Shown here: in pieces, positions 1 through 6,338 of the stretch
How positions within the stretch are numbered: position 1 is the stretch's first letter
How the letters are laid out: the number at the start of each line of letters is the position of its first letter
Source of the DNA: JBBDXA01 sp040902585
GTDB lineage: Bacteria > Planctomycetota > Phycisphaerae > Phycisphaerales > Phycisphaeraceae
NCBI GenBank assembly: GCA_040902585.1
Contig: JBBDXA010000141.1
Location: forward strand, 1-25,126
DNA: 25,126 nt
Direction: 5' to 3'
Notes under the pieces: generated by a model
Databases searched by the model: none
The model's input: only the letters and a program-made list of their open reading frames with translations
What the model was told of the DNA's origin: nothing
Position numbers and translations under genes: made by a program

Positions 1-92
1 TCGGCGGCACCCGCCCCATGGGCCGACCGCGGGAAGGGTGGGCCTCGCGGACTCGGCCCGACCGCTAACCGGGGAGAGGCCCTTCCGTCGCA
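1..92. other. Left-edge intergenic sequence, no gene seen
   Basis: This GC-rich stretch lies downstream of the minus-strand receiver-like gene. I see no open frame that continues in from outside and no RNA gene. Two similar GGCC(C)GACCGC strings occur in it, which could be part of another repeat element cut by the window edge, but that cannot be judged here. Confidence 0.4.
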
Positions 93-470
93 TCAAATCT
101 CCGCCCCGCCATACTTCTTGAGCATCTCCGCCAACTTCCCCACAAACTGACTTCGCGGCATCACCGCATCCGCGCCCTTGTCGCTCGCGGCCTTGAGCAC
201 ATGCAATTCCACATGCGAGCCGAACGCGATCACCGGTATCGCAGGCGTGTGAGCCTTGATGGTCTCAATAATCGCCAAAGCCTTTTCGCCCAGGTCCAGA
301 TCGACGAGCACGCCGGTCACGGGTTGATTCAGCTTGCCGTCATCGACCTGATTCAGCCGGGCGAGGACGAGCTCGGGTGTGCCTGCCCCGCGCGCGGGAA
401 CGCCGATGTGCTCAGCGGTCGAGCGGATCTTGGTGGAGAAGATGAGATCTTTGCAGGAAAAAACAATCAT
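93..470 (-). CDS. Degenerate response-regulator receiver-like protein
   Basis: A 125-residue single-domain protein with the alternating beta/alpha pattern of a CheY-type receiver. The third strand ends in GVLVDLDLG, where the first Asp would be the phospho-acceptor. The fourth strand is followed by VIAFGS, giving the switch Thr/Ser region. The position that is normally the conserved Lys of a KP motif appears as MPRSQ, so the Lys is replaced by Arg. The N-terminal acidic pair after strand one is also missing (MIVFSCKDL has a single Asp). This suggests a pseudo-receiver used for protein contacts rather than normal phosphotransfer (inference). There is no output domain. The ATG lies only 3 bases from a heptamer repeat array and has no visible Shine-Dalgarno sequence, so the start is uncertain. 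No kinase gene is visible nearby. Confidence 0.7.
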   Translation of the reverse strand: MIVFSCKDLIFSTKIRSTAEHIGVPARGAGTPELVLARLNQVDDGKLNQPVTGVLVDLDLGEKALAIIETIKAHTPAIPVIAFGSHVELHVLKAASDKGADAVMPRSQFVGKLAEMLKKYGGAEI

Positions 471-473
471 AAG

Positions 474-618
474 AATTGCGGATTGCGGATTGTGGATTTA
501 GCCGCTTGCGGCTTAGCGCCGCCGGTCATACAACCGACAGATGATAGCGGGGTGGCGCGAGCGTGCTAAGCCGCAAGCGGCGCATCAATCCGCGATCCGC
601 GATCCGCGATCCGCAATC
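474..618. repeat. Inverted pair of GATTGCG heptamer arrays with GCCGCTTGCGGC palindromes
   Basis: The left arm has heptamer units AATTGCG, GATTGCG and GATTGTG (474-494) followed by the palindromic 17-mer GCCGCTTGCGGCTTAGC (501-517). The right arm is its reverse complement: the same 17-mer on the minus strand at 565-581, then five heptamers (584-618; GATTGAT, three GATCGCG and GATTGCG read on the minus strand). The arms could form a cruciform or long hairpin between the divergent receiver gene and clpP. The heptamer and the 17-mer both recur elsewhere in this window. Confidence 0.8.
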
Positions 619-669
619 CCCCGACGATCCTGCTAGAATCCCCGCGCCCTACTGACAAGGATGCCTTGC

Positions 670-1296
670 ATGACCCTGATTCCCATGGTGATTGAGTCAA
701 CCGGCCGCGGCGAGCGGGCCTACGACATTTACTCCCGCCTCCTGCGCGATCGCGTCATTTTCGTCACCGGCACCGTCCACGACGAAATGGCCAACCTCGT
801 CATCGCCCAGATGCTCTTCCTTTCCAACGAAGACCCCAAGGCGGACATTCACATGTACGTCAACAGCCCCGGCGGCAGCGTCAGCGCGGGCCTGGGTATC
901 TACGACACAATGCAGTTCATCCGCTGTGATGTCGCGACTTACTGCATCGGCCTGGCCGCGTCGATGGGCTCGCTCCTCCTGATGGCGGGCACGGCGGGCA
1001 AACGAGCGGTGCTGCCCAACGCCAGCGTCCTGCTGCATCAACCGCTCATCGGCGGCGTCATGCAGGGACCGGCGACGGACCTGGGCATTCAAGCCAAGGA
1101 AATGCTCCGCACCCGCGAACGCCTGTACAAGATCGTGCAGCATCACACAGGCAAGGATTACGAAACGATCGCGCGTGACTGCGAACGCGACAAGTGGCTC
1201 AATGCTGAGGAAGCCGTGGCCTACGGATGTGCCGACAAGATTCTCGAGCACATTCCCGACAGCATGTCGGCCGGTCACAAGTCACCCGAGGCCTGA
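670..1296 (+). CDS. clpP: ATP-dependent Clp protease proteolytic subunit ClpP
   Basis: ClpP forms a tetradecameric serine protease barrel that degrades proteins fed by ClpX, ClpA or ClpC. The 208-residue product has the whole family pattern. These are the oxyanion motif NSPGGS (65-70), the nucleophile Ser99 in GLAASMGS, His123 in LLHQPLIGG and the catalytic Asp174 in CERDKW; the Ser-His-Asp spacing agrees with E. coli ClpP. I start at ATG 670 rather than the ATG at 661 because AAGG (657-660) sits 9 bases upstream of 670 but directly abuts 661. No clpX or tig lies next to it, which is unusual compared with many bacteria. Planctomycetes often carry more than one clpP, so this may be one of a pair (inference). 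The upstream region is filled by an inverted heptamer element that ends about 50 bases before the start. Confidence 0.96.
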   Translation: MTLIPMVIESTGRGERAYDIYSRLLRDRVIFVTGTVHDEMANLVIAQMLFLSNEDPKADIHMYVNSPGGSVSAGLGIYDTMQFIRCDVATYCIGLAASMGSLLLMAGTAGKRAVLPNASVLLHQPLIGGVMQGPATDLGIQAKEMLRTRERLYKIVQHHTGKDYETIARDCERDKWLNAEEAVAYGCADKILEHIPDSMSAGHKSPEA

Positions 1297-1357
1297 GTCC
1301 CGCGCGGAACGACTGTCTATACATTTGAATAGACTCAAGAGCCTCTGTAGCCTTTAT

Positions 1358-1448
1358 AGCCCCCGGCGCAAGCCGGGGGTTGCGCCCAAATGTCAGAACA
1401 CGTTCGCATCGAGACGACGGTCACAACCCCCGGCTTCCGCCGGGGGCT
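1358..1448. repeat. Head-to-head REP-like pair, CCCCCGGC hairpins
   Basis: Two 25-base units face each other. Unit one (1358-1382) contains an 8-bp stem CCCCCGGC/GCCGGGGG with loop GCAA. Unit two (1424-1448) is the reverse complement of unit one with a single change in the loop (GGAA on the minus strand). They are separated by 41 bases. This is the layout of a REP doublet (BIME). The lipoprotein reading frame begins between the arms and runs through unit two. Confidence 0.85.
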
Positions 1449-2070
1449 GTTGAAGTCGTGTGCGTTGATTGTGACAACCTGTATCGCGCTCGCATCGCTC
1501 GCTGCATGCAACTCCAGCGGCCGCATCAGCGAAGAGAACTCCCGTCTTCGCCGCGAGAACCTGGAACTGACCGAGAAGGCAGCCCAGCTCGTCCGCGAGA
1601 TCGAGCTGCGCGACGGCCAGATCAAGGCCCTCGCCGCGAAGGGCCAGTCACCCGGTCCTGCCGTCGAAGGCGTCAAGCCCGCCGATCTTCCGGTGGTCAG
1701 CAAACTCTCGTTCGGCGCCTACAGCGGTGCCTTCGACAGCGATGGCAACGGCTCGACCGACACCGTGCGCATCTATCTTCTCACGCTCGATCAGCACGGC
1801 CGCTTTTATCCGGCAATCGGCAAAGCAGTGGTGCAGGTGGTCTCCATCGAAACCGATCAGCCGCCGCGGCAAATCGTGCGGAAGACGTTCGACGCGAAGG
1901 CGTTCGGCGAAGCTTATGTCTCAGGATTCACCGGCACGCATTTCACGCTGGAGCTGAAGCTGGAGTCAGCGCTGCCCAAGGACGTGAAAGAGTTGACGAT
2001 CAAAGTAACCTACACCGACGCGGCGACAGGCGCTGCCTTGGGCCAGCAGATGGTCAGCGCGGTTCGCTGA
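1390..2070 (+). CDS. Predicted lipoprotein with coiled coil, function unknown
   Basis: The 226-residue frame carries a hydrophobic segment ending in the lipobox LAAC (Cys40 from this start), so the mature protein should be lipid-anchored on the outer face of the cytoplasmic or outer membrane. After the Cys comes a charged heptad-like stretch (about residues 46-75, EENSRLRRENLELTEKAAQL) that predicts a coiled coil. A Pro/Gly linker follows, then a beta-rich domain of about 125 residues with a DSDGNGSTD acidic loop that could bind calcium. I recognise no named family. The start is doubtful: ATG 1390 lies inside a REP-like pair and gives an unusually long n-region that includes translated repeat (TTPGFRRGLL). 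TTG 1450, just after the repeat, gives a standard 20-residue lipoprotein signal. Neither has a clear Shine-Dalgarno site. The mature protein is the same either way. Confidence 0.75.
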   Translation: MSEHVRIETTVTTPGFRRGLLKSCALIVTTCIALASLAACNSSGRISEENSRLRRENLELTEKAAQLVREIELRDGQIKALAAKGQSPGPAVEGVKPADLPVVSKLSFGAYSGAFDSDGNGSTDTVRIYLLTLDQHGRFYPAIGKAVVQVVSIETDQPPRQIVRKTFDAKAFGEAYVSGFTGTHFTLELKLESALPKDVKELTIKVTYTDAATGAALGQQMVSAVR

Positions 2071-2089
2071 GAAGGCGTGTGATGACCAA

Positions 2090-2170
2090 TTGGAGCACCG
2101 TCCCGGCAGGGCGGTGCTCAAGGGTTGCGTGAGCACCAAGAGGCACCAACCTGCCGGGATGGTGCTCCAA
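2090..2170. repeat. Inverted pair of GAGCACC-type REP-like units
   Basis: Unit A (2090-2121) contains GAGCACCG (2093-2100) pairing with CGGTGCTC (2112-2119) around the core TCCCGGCAGGG. Unit B is inverted: GAGCACCA (2131-2138) pairs with TGGTGCTC (2160-2167). The 21 bases at 2150-2170 are the reverse complement of 2090-2110 except for one base. A third unit of the family overlaps the stop of the following gene. The pair fills the gap between the lipoprotein and the membrane protein gene. Confidence 0.82.
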
Positions 2171-2215
2171 CTTTTTCACACACGTTCGCAAGCCCGAGTT
2201 TGTCCCGAGCATTTC

Positions 2216-2605
2216 ATGCCTGAGCACGTCGATCCCAACACGCCTCACGAAGACGGCCCGCCGCTGGTGTTTCGCGGGTACCGCAGGCATCGCAAACAGT
2301 CGCGATGGGGTTCGTGGTCGCTCGCCTTTCCGCCGCTTGCCGTGCTGTGGTCGGTTTTCTGGCTCCTGATCGTCAATCAGCAGCGCGAGGTCGAGCCTTC
2401 GACCGGCGTGTCGTTGGCAGGCTGGGCGCTGGTGATCGGCGCGGGATTGATCCTTCTGGCGGGCACGCTGCTGGCGTCGCGCGGCGTGGCGGACACCTAT
2501 TACAAACGCGGAAGCGCTGCCCTCGCGTTGGCGATCAATCTCGTCCTGTTCGTCGGCCTGATCGTCGCCATGGGCCTGCGCCTCTTCGCGGGTTCGATCG
2601 GGTGA
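2216..2605 (+). CDS. Small three-helix membrane protein, function unknown
   Basis: The product of 129 residues has a hydrophilic, basic N-terminus (RGYRRHRKQSR) followed by three hydrophobic segments: LAFPPLAVLWSVFWLLIV, LAGWALVIGAGLILLAGTLLA and ALAINLVLFVGLIVAMGL. This predicts an integral inner-membrane protein with its N-terminus in the cytoplasm. I recognise no family. The open frame extends upstream to 2090, but that part is only translated REP-like repeat, so the ATG at 2216 is preferred. There is no strong Shine-Dalgarno sequence. The stop codon overlaps a repeat hairpin (2604-2630), which may act as its terminator. It converges with the UbiA-type gene. Confidence 0.65.
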   Translation: MPEHVDPNTPHEDGPPLVFRGYRRHRKQSRWGSWSLAFPPLAVLWSVFWLLIVNQQREVEPSTGVSLAGWALVIGAGLILLAGTLLASRGVADTYYKRGSAALALAINLVLFVGLIVAMGLRLFAGSIG

Positions 2606-2630
2606 GCACCATCCCGACAGGAGGGTGCTC
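2604..2630. repeat. Single GAGCACC-type REP-like hairpin at the gene end
   Basis: GAGCACC (2604-2610) pairs with GGTGCTC (2624-2630) around ATCCCGACAGGAG. This is the same family as 2090-2170. It overlaps the TGA stop (2603-2605) of the membrane protein and lies 9 bases from the end of the convergent prenyltransferase, so the hairpin is placed to stop transcription from both sides. It lacks a T-tract. Confidence 0.75.
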
Positions 2631-2638
2631 CCGTTCCA

Positions 2639-3634
2639 CTACGCTTGCCCATCCAGTCGATACCCCGGCTTCGGTCCCATCGCCGCCCGCAGGGGGCCCA
2701 TCACATAGAGCGCGATGTAGACGGAACTGAACAGGACCAGGTGCAACATGCCGGGCCAGAACAGGCCCGCGGCAAAGAGCCAGGCCGCGTCGTAGACGAC
2801 GAGCCAGAGAATGCTCAGTCGCATGTACTGTCTGCCGATGACGCGGCGAGGAGCGCCGGGCTCGTCCGCCTGCCGGACCATAATGGCGGAGATGAGGATG
2901 AACAGGCCGCCCGCAATGGCGGGACCGATCCAGATGAAGGGGCGGCCATAGGCGAGGATGGTGGAGCGCCAGATCATGTAGACCACCATGCCGGCCGTGA
3001 CGAACGCCCAGGCCGTCGCCAGCCAGGCGATTTCACCTTTGGTCAGTCGCGGCCGCTTCTCTTCGAGAATGTGCCCCAGCGCGGTGGTGGCCATGATGTG
3101 CGTCACCATCAGCCAGATGGGCCAGATGAAACCAAGGGGCGGATTGGGAATGAGCATGGATAGAGCGCGGATGATCGCCAGGGCGAAGATGCCCGCGGCC
3201 GGGAGGAACTTGCCAGTCGCATTGAAAAAAAGCACGCCCAGCGCGGCGAGGATGCACAGCAGCACCGCGACCTGTCCGAGGAACGCTGCGGCGAGAATGG
3301 CGGCGAGAAGGCCGACGACCGCGACGATGACGGCACTGCTCCTGCGGACCTGCCCCGCGGGGATGGGCCGATGCGGGCTGAAGAGGCGATCGTGCCGGGC
3401 ATCGAGTACGTCATTGAGCGCAAAGCCATAAATGTGAAGCCCGCCCGCCACCGCTGCCGCCAGCAGCAGGGCCACGAGCAGGGGCAGTTCCATCAGGACC
3501 TGGCTGCGGCCTTCCAAGGGCTCGAAATTGCGGGCGATGAAGACCGTCAGCCAGCAATTGCTCACCACCGCCAGCGCCAGGGCGAAGCGGGTGAGCTGAA
3601 TCAGGCCGACGACTTGTCGCCAGGGTTGAAACAT
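2639..3634 (-). CDS. UbiA-family prenyltransferase
   Basis: UbiA enzymes are integral membrane proteins that transfer a polyprenyl chain from its diphosphate to an aromatic or other acceptor (ubiquinone, menaquinone, haem O, chlorophyll or lipid synthesis). The 331-residue product has about nine hydrophobic segments and the first Asp-rich motif NDVLDARHD (74-82, matching NDxxDxxxD), followed closely by HRPIPAG, also typical. The second Asp-rich motif, normally DxxxD in the next cytoplasmic loop, is not evident: the loop reads GHILEEKRPRLTKGE. The substrate therefore cannot be assigned. I use the ATG at 3634, preceded by AGGGA on the minus strand, rather than a 31-residue longer frame that has no signal and no membrane segment. 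It converges with the small membrane protein, and no quinone-pathway gene adjoins it. Confidence 0.85.
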   Translation of the reverse strand: MFQPWRQVVGLIQLTRFALALAVVSNCWLTVFIARNFEPLEGRSQVLMELPLLVALLLAAAVAGGLHIYGFALNDVLDARHDRLFSPHRPIPAGQVRRSSAVIVAVVGLLAAILAAAFLGQVAVLLCILAALGVLFFNATGKFLPAAGIFALAIIRALSMLIPNPPLGFIWPIWLMVTHIMATTALGHILEEKRPRLTKGEIAWLATAWAFVTAGMVVYMIWRSTILAYGRPFIWIGPAIAGGLFILISAIMVRQADEPGAPRRVIGRQYMRLSILWLVVYDAAWLFAAGLFWPGMLHLVLFSSVYIALYVMGPLRAAMGPKPGYRLDGQA

Positions 3635-3829
3635 GGTCCCTGTCCGGCCGCCGGAAAGAGGCGATGCGGCCTGCGGGCATCGTAACGCAAAGCCCGCGCG
3701 GCCAGACTTTACCGGTGAAAGTAGCACTTTGGTTATCCGGACTTGAGCCGGCCTTGAATCGGACCGCGGTCTGGATACCCCTGCGCGCCGGAAAGGCTGA
3801 CAAAATCGGTACTTCGCGTGATTTTTCTA

Positions 3830-3858
3830 TTGTAATGGGTCGCACGTTTACGTAAGAT
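3830..3858 (+). promoter_or_regulatory. Candidate sigma-70-type promoter for the secreted coiled-coil gene
   Basis: TTGTAA (3830-3835) and TAAGAT (3853-3858) are separated by exactly 17 bases in a locally AT-richer stretch of an otherwise GC-rich gap. A start about 7 bases downstream would give a leader of roughly 60 bases before the ATG at 3928. The rest of the 293-base gap (3635-3927) must also hold the divergent prenyltransferase promoter, which I could not place. Confidence 0.5.
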
Positions 3859-3927
3859 GCGTGCGTCTGATAATCCTTCCCAGGTTGCAGGTTACGCATT
3901 CAAACGCAATTCTTGAAAGGGCGAGCA

Positions 3928-4956
3928 ATGAGGCGACTGGTGGTTGCAATGTGGGCCGTGGCTATTCTCGCGGTGCCTGCCTTCGTGCAGGCGCAGCAGC
4001 GGGAAGACGCGGTTGGCGACCTTGTCAATCAAATTGGTGAACTGCGCAGGGAGATTCAAAACCTGCGCCAGGAAAACCAGCGTCTTCAGGCTTCCTTTGC
4101 GCAGCGGCAGGGCGGGACCGCTTACCCGACCCAGCTCTTTGCCGGTGATCGCCAGATTCAGGTCTTCAACCAGCCTGGCGCGCCCGCGCCTTCCTGGCTG
4201 GACCTGCTCATCGAACAGAACCGGCAGCGCACTATGGAATCCTTCGCCCGCGCGCGTGAAAACGAACGCCTGGCGGATGAACGCCTGTTACGCATCACCG
4301 CTGAGAGCCGCGCCATGGGCACCAACTACGCGCCGCGCCCCCTGCGCGAAGCCGTGCTCGCCGGCGGCGATCCCAAGGCCCATCGCGATGAACTGGTCAG
4401 CGCCCGCTCGGCTGACTTTGACGCCCTCATCAATCAGGACGAAGTCAAAGACTTCTTCCGTACCAAGGCCGCCCGCCTCCAGAGCAACGCCACCGGCGAA
4501 CCCGTGACGCCTGCCGGCGTCGCCATGGCCGGCCCTTCGCATGCCCGCATGCTCGCCAATCAGATTCAGCGCGACCTGCGCGACGCCTCCATCCTCTACG
4601 GCGGCGGCGTCAACGCTCCCATCGGCGGCGGCGCCGAGATGGCCATGCAGATGACACGCGATCGTCGCGACTCGGCTGATCCGCGCATCAACGGTCCAAC
4701 CCGCGATGTCCTCGACTACGGCCGCCGCGCCGCCATGGTGGACATGGCCGTCAGCGGCGACATCGACATCGACCTGCTCGTCCGCATGCAGCAGGCCCGC
4801 GCGACCAATGCTCACATCAACGCCGCTTACGCACCAAATCCGCACCACATCCAGCAGGAACTGGACCAGGTCAACCGCGTGCTCAACGGCAAGATCGTCC
4901 GCACCCGCGTTCCGCAGGTGCATGCGATCGAAGAGTTCAAACAGCCGAAGAACTGA
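3928..4956 (+). CDS. Secreted coiled-coil protein, function unknown
   Basis: The product of 342 residues begins with a classic Sec signal peptide (MRRLVVAMWAVAILAVPAFV, cleavage after AFVQA near residue 22). Directly after it comes a coiled-coil stretch (GDLVNQIGELRREIQNLRQE, continuing to about residue 60). The remainder is mostly helical and polar, rich in Arg, Gln and Ala, with a Gly-rich loop (YGGGVNAPIGGGAE) and no Cys, so an elongated periplasmic or surface protein is likely. I recognise no family. The ATG at 3928 is chosen over an in-frame TTG at 3913 because GAAAGGG lies 6 to 12 bases upstream. A good promoter candidate lies about 70 bases upstream and a strong intrinsic terminator about 55 bases downstream, so it looks monocistronic. 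Confidence 0.75.
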   Translation: MRRLVVAMWAVAILAVPAFVQAQQREDAVGDLVNQIGELRREIQNLRQENQRLQASFAQRQGGTAYPTQLFAGDRQIQVFNQPGAPAPSWLDLLIEQNRQRTMESFARARENERLADERLLRITAESRAMGTNYAPRPLREAVLAGGDPKAHRDELVSARSADFDALINQDEVKDFFRTKAARLQSNATGEPVTPAGVAMAGPSHARMLANQIQRDLRDASILYGGGVNAPIGGGAEMAMQMTRDRRDSADPRINGPTRDVLDYGRRAAMVDMAVSGDIDIDLLVRMQQARATNAHINAAYAPNPHHIQQELDQVNRVLNGKIVRTRVPQVHAIEEFKQPKN

Positions 4957-4965
4957 GGCGAGGGT

Positions 4966-5104
4966 CTTGAGTCCTGAGTCCTGAGTCGTTCAAACTTTCA
5001 AACGAAGCAAACCCGCGAGCGATCGCGGGTTTTTTCTTGTTTGGACTCAGGACTCAGGACCCAAGCCCCAAGACTCAAGACTCAGGACCCAGGACTCAGG
5101 ACCC
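4966..5104. repeat. GACTCAG heptamer arrays inverted around a terminator
   Basis: The right array (5044-5104) is eight heptamers in perfect 7-base register, with consensus GACTCAG and variants GACCCAA, GCCCCAA, GACTCAA and GACCCAG, plus a partial unit. The left array (4966-4987) is three units in the opposite orientation. The reverse complement of 5044-5065 matches 4966-4987 at 21 of 22 positions. The intrinsic terminator lies between the arms. The right array overlaps the last codons and stop of the minus-strand peptidase gene. Confidence 0.85.
5009..5040 (+). terminator. Rho-independent terminator
   Basis: A 10-bp stem AAACCCGCGA (5009-5018) / TCGCGGGTTT (5023-5032) with a GCGA tetraloop is followed by TTTCTTGTTT. 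The A-rich 5' side and T-rich 3' side make it usable on both strands. It therefore suits both the plus-strand secreted protein and the convergent peptidase gene. Confidence 0.88.
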
Positions 5105-6271
5105 GCTGGTCGCCAACCGCACCGCCAGTTCACACGCCCCGAAATACTCCTTCAGATCGAGCCATTCATCGGTGGTGTGAATGTCATGCTGGCCGCAGCC
5201 GAAGCTGACGGTCGGTATGCCGTGGGCGTTCATCCAGTTCGCATCGAGCCCGCCATTGGAAATCTTGTACTGCGGCTCCATCTTCATCGCTTTGACCGCG
5301 GCCGACGCAACCTTCACCGCAGGTGTTGCCTCCTTCAGCGCGAAGGAATCGTAATCGAGCGACACATCAAACTTCACGCTGCCTGACTGTTTCTTCTCGT
5401 TGCGCACGACCTTCGCCGCCGCGGCGAACGCCTTCTTGTAGGCATCGAGAATCCGCTTGCGGAACGAAGGGCTGTGCGAGCGCACCTCGGCTCGCAGCAT
5501 GGCGGATTCAGTGACGACGTTGGTGGCATCACCCGCGCGGAAGATGCCGACGTTGCTCGTGCCTTTGTTTTTGCCCTTGAGGATCAGGCCGTGCCAACCG
5601 TCCTTTTTCAAGCTGGCGACGGCGAGGGCGGCCACGGCGATGGCGCTGACGCCGCGTTCGGGGTGAACGCCCGCATGGGCCGGGACGCCGGTGATGTGAA
5701 TAGTCAGGCGATAAGCGCCGGTCGCGCCGAGGGTCATGGCCGAGGGTGAACCGCCGTCGAAGTTGAACGCCATCGCGGGATTGTTGAGGCTGGCGATGTC
5801 GACATGCCGCGCGCCCATCAGGCCGACCTCTTCCTGCACGCACCAGAGAAAAGTCAGCGGCGGATGCGGGAGCTTCTTCTCGACGATTTCAACGAGCGCA
5901 GTCAGCAGGGTGGCCGCCCCCGCGCGATCATCCGCGCCCAGCCCCGTGTCCGCACTCGAGCGAATCACGTTTCCCTTCTTCACCGGCTGACACCCGACGC
6001 AGATCGGCACCGTGTCCAGGTGCGCCATGAACATGCGCCTTGCCTCGCGCGTTCGGCCATGCGTGCCCGGCAGCTTGACGATCAGGTTCCCGCAGTTGCC
6101 ACCGAAGGGAATCCGCATGTTGGCGGTATCAAAGGCGACTTCCATGCCCGGCACATCGAGCGATTGCAGGTGTCCGATGATCGCCTGCGCGACATCCGCC
6201 TCCTCGCCGGATTTGCCGGGAATGGTGAGCAGTTCGGTGACGAGTGATTCGGCGCGGGGTTTGTTGATCAT
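5096..6271 (-). CDS. M20-family metallopeptidase, PepT-like
   Basis: This family uses two zinc ions to cleave N-terminal residues from small peptides in the cytoplasm. From the ATG at 6271 the product has 391 residues, the usual length. Metal and catalytic motifs are all visible: AHLDTVP (His84, Asp86), TGLGADDRAG (Asp114 or Asp115, bridging Asp), the general-base pair EE at 147-148 in CVQEEVGLMG, Asp172 in NFDGGSP and a C-terminal His in GQHDIHTTDEW. The lid-domain His is in GVPAHAGVHPERG. The TGLGADDRAG form resembles peptidase T and T2 more than acetylornithine deacetylases. An in-frame TTG at 6292 would add seven residues without a better ribosome site. The 3' end, encoding TSGS and the stop, is built partly from the GACTCAG heptamer array. 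The antiporter gene lies upstream on the same strand, 67 bases away. Confidence 0.9.
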   Translation of the reverse strand: MINKPRAESLVTELLTIPGKSGEEADVAQAIIGHLQSLDVPGMEVAFDTANMRIPFGGNCGNLIVKLPGTHGRTREARRMFMAHLDTVPICVGCQPVKKGNVIRSSADTGLGADDRAGAATLLTALVEIVEKKLPHPPLTFLWCVQEEVGLMGARHVDIASLNNPAMAFNFDGGSPSAMTLGATGAYRLTIHITGVPAHAGVHPERGVSAIAVAALAVASLKKDGWHGLILKGKNKGTSNVGIFRAGDATNVVTESAMLRAEVRSHSPSFRKRILDAYKKAFAAAAKVVRNEKKQSGSVKFDVSLDYDSFALKEATPAVKVASAAVKAMKMEPQYKISNGGLDANWMNAHGIPTVSFGCGQHDIHTTDEWLDLKEYFGACELAVRLATSGS

Positions 6272-6338
6272 GGGTCCGTATTCAGGAGTCAATGGTTAAG
6301 GAACGTATCACGCGCACGTAGCCGCGCCATGAGCGCAT

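Noticed and set aside
474..618. CRISPR-like array from regularly spaced repeats
   Set aside because: The units are 7 bases, directly tandem and without spacers, and the two arms are inverted. No cas gene is present.
1380..2132. 250-residue Arg-rich frame overlapping the lipoprotein
   Set aside because: It lacks any domain or signal and is over 20% Arg, typical of a shadow frame. The lipoprotein frame has a lipobox and coiled coil.
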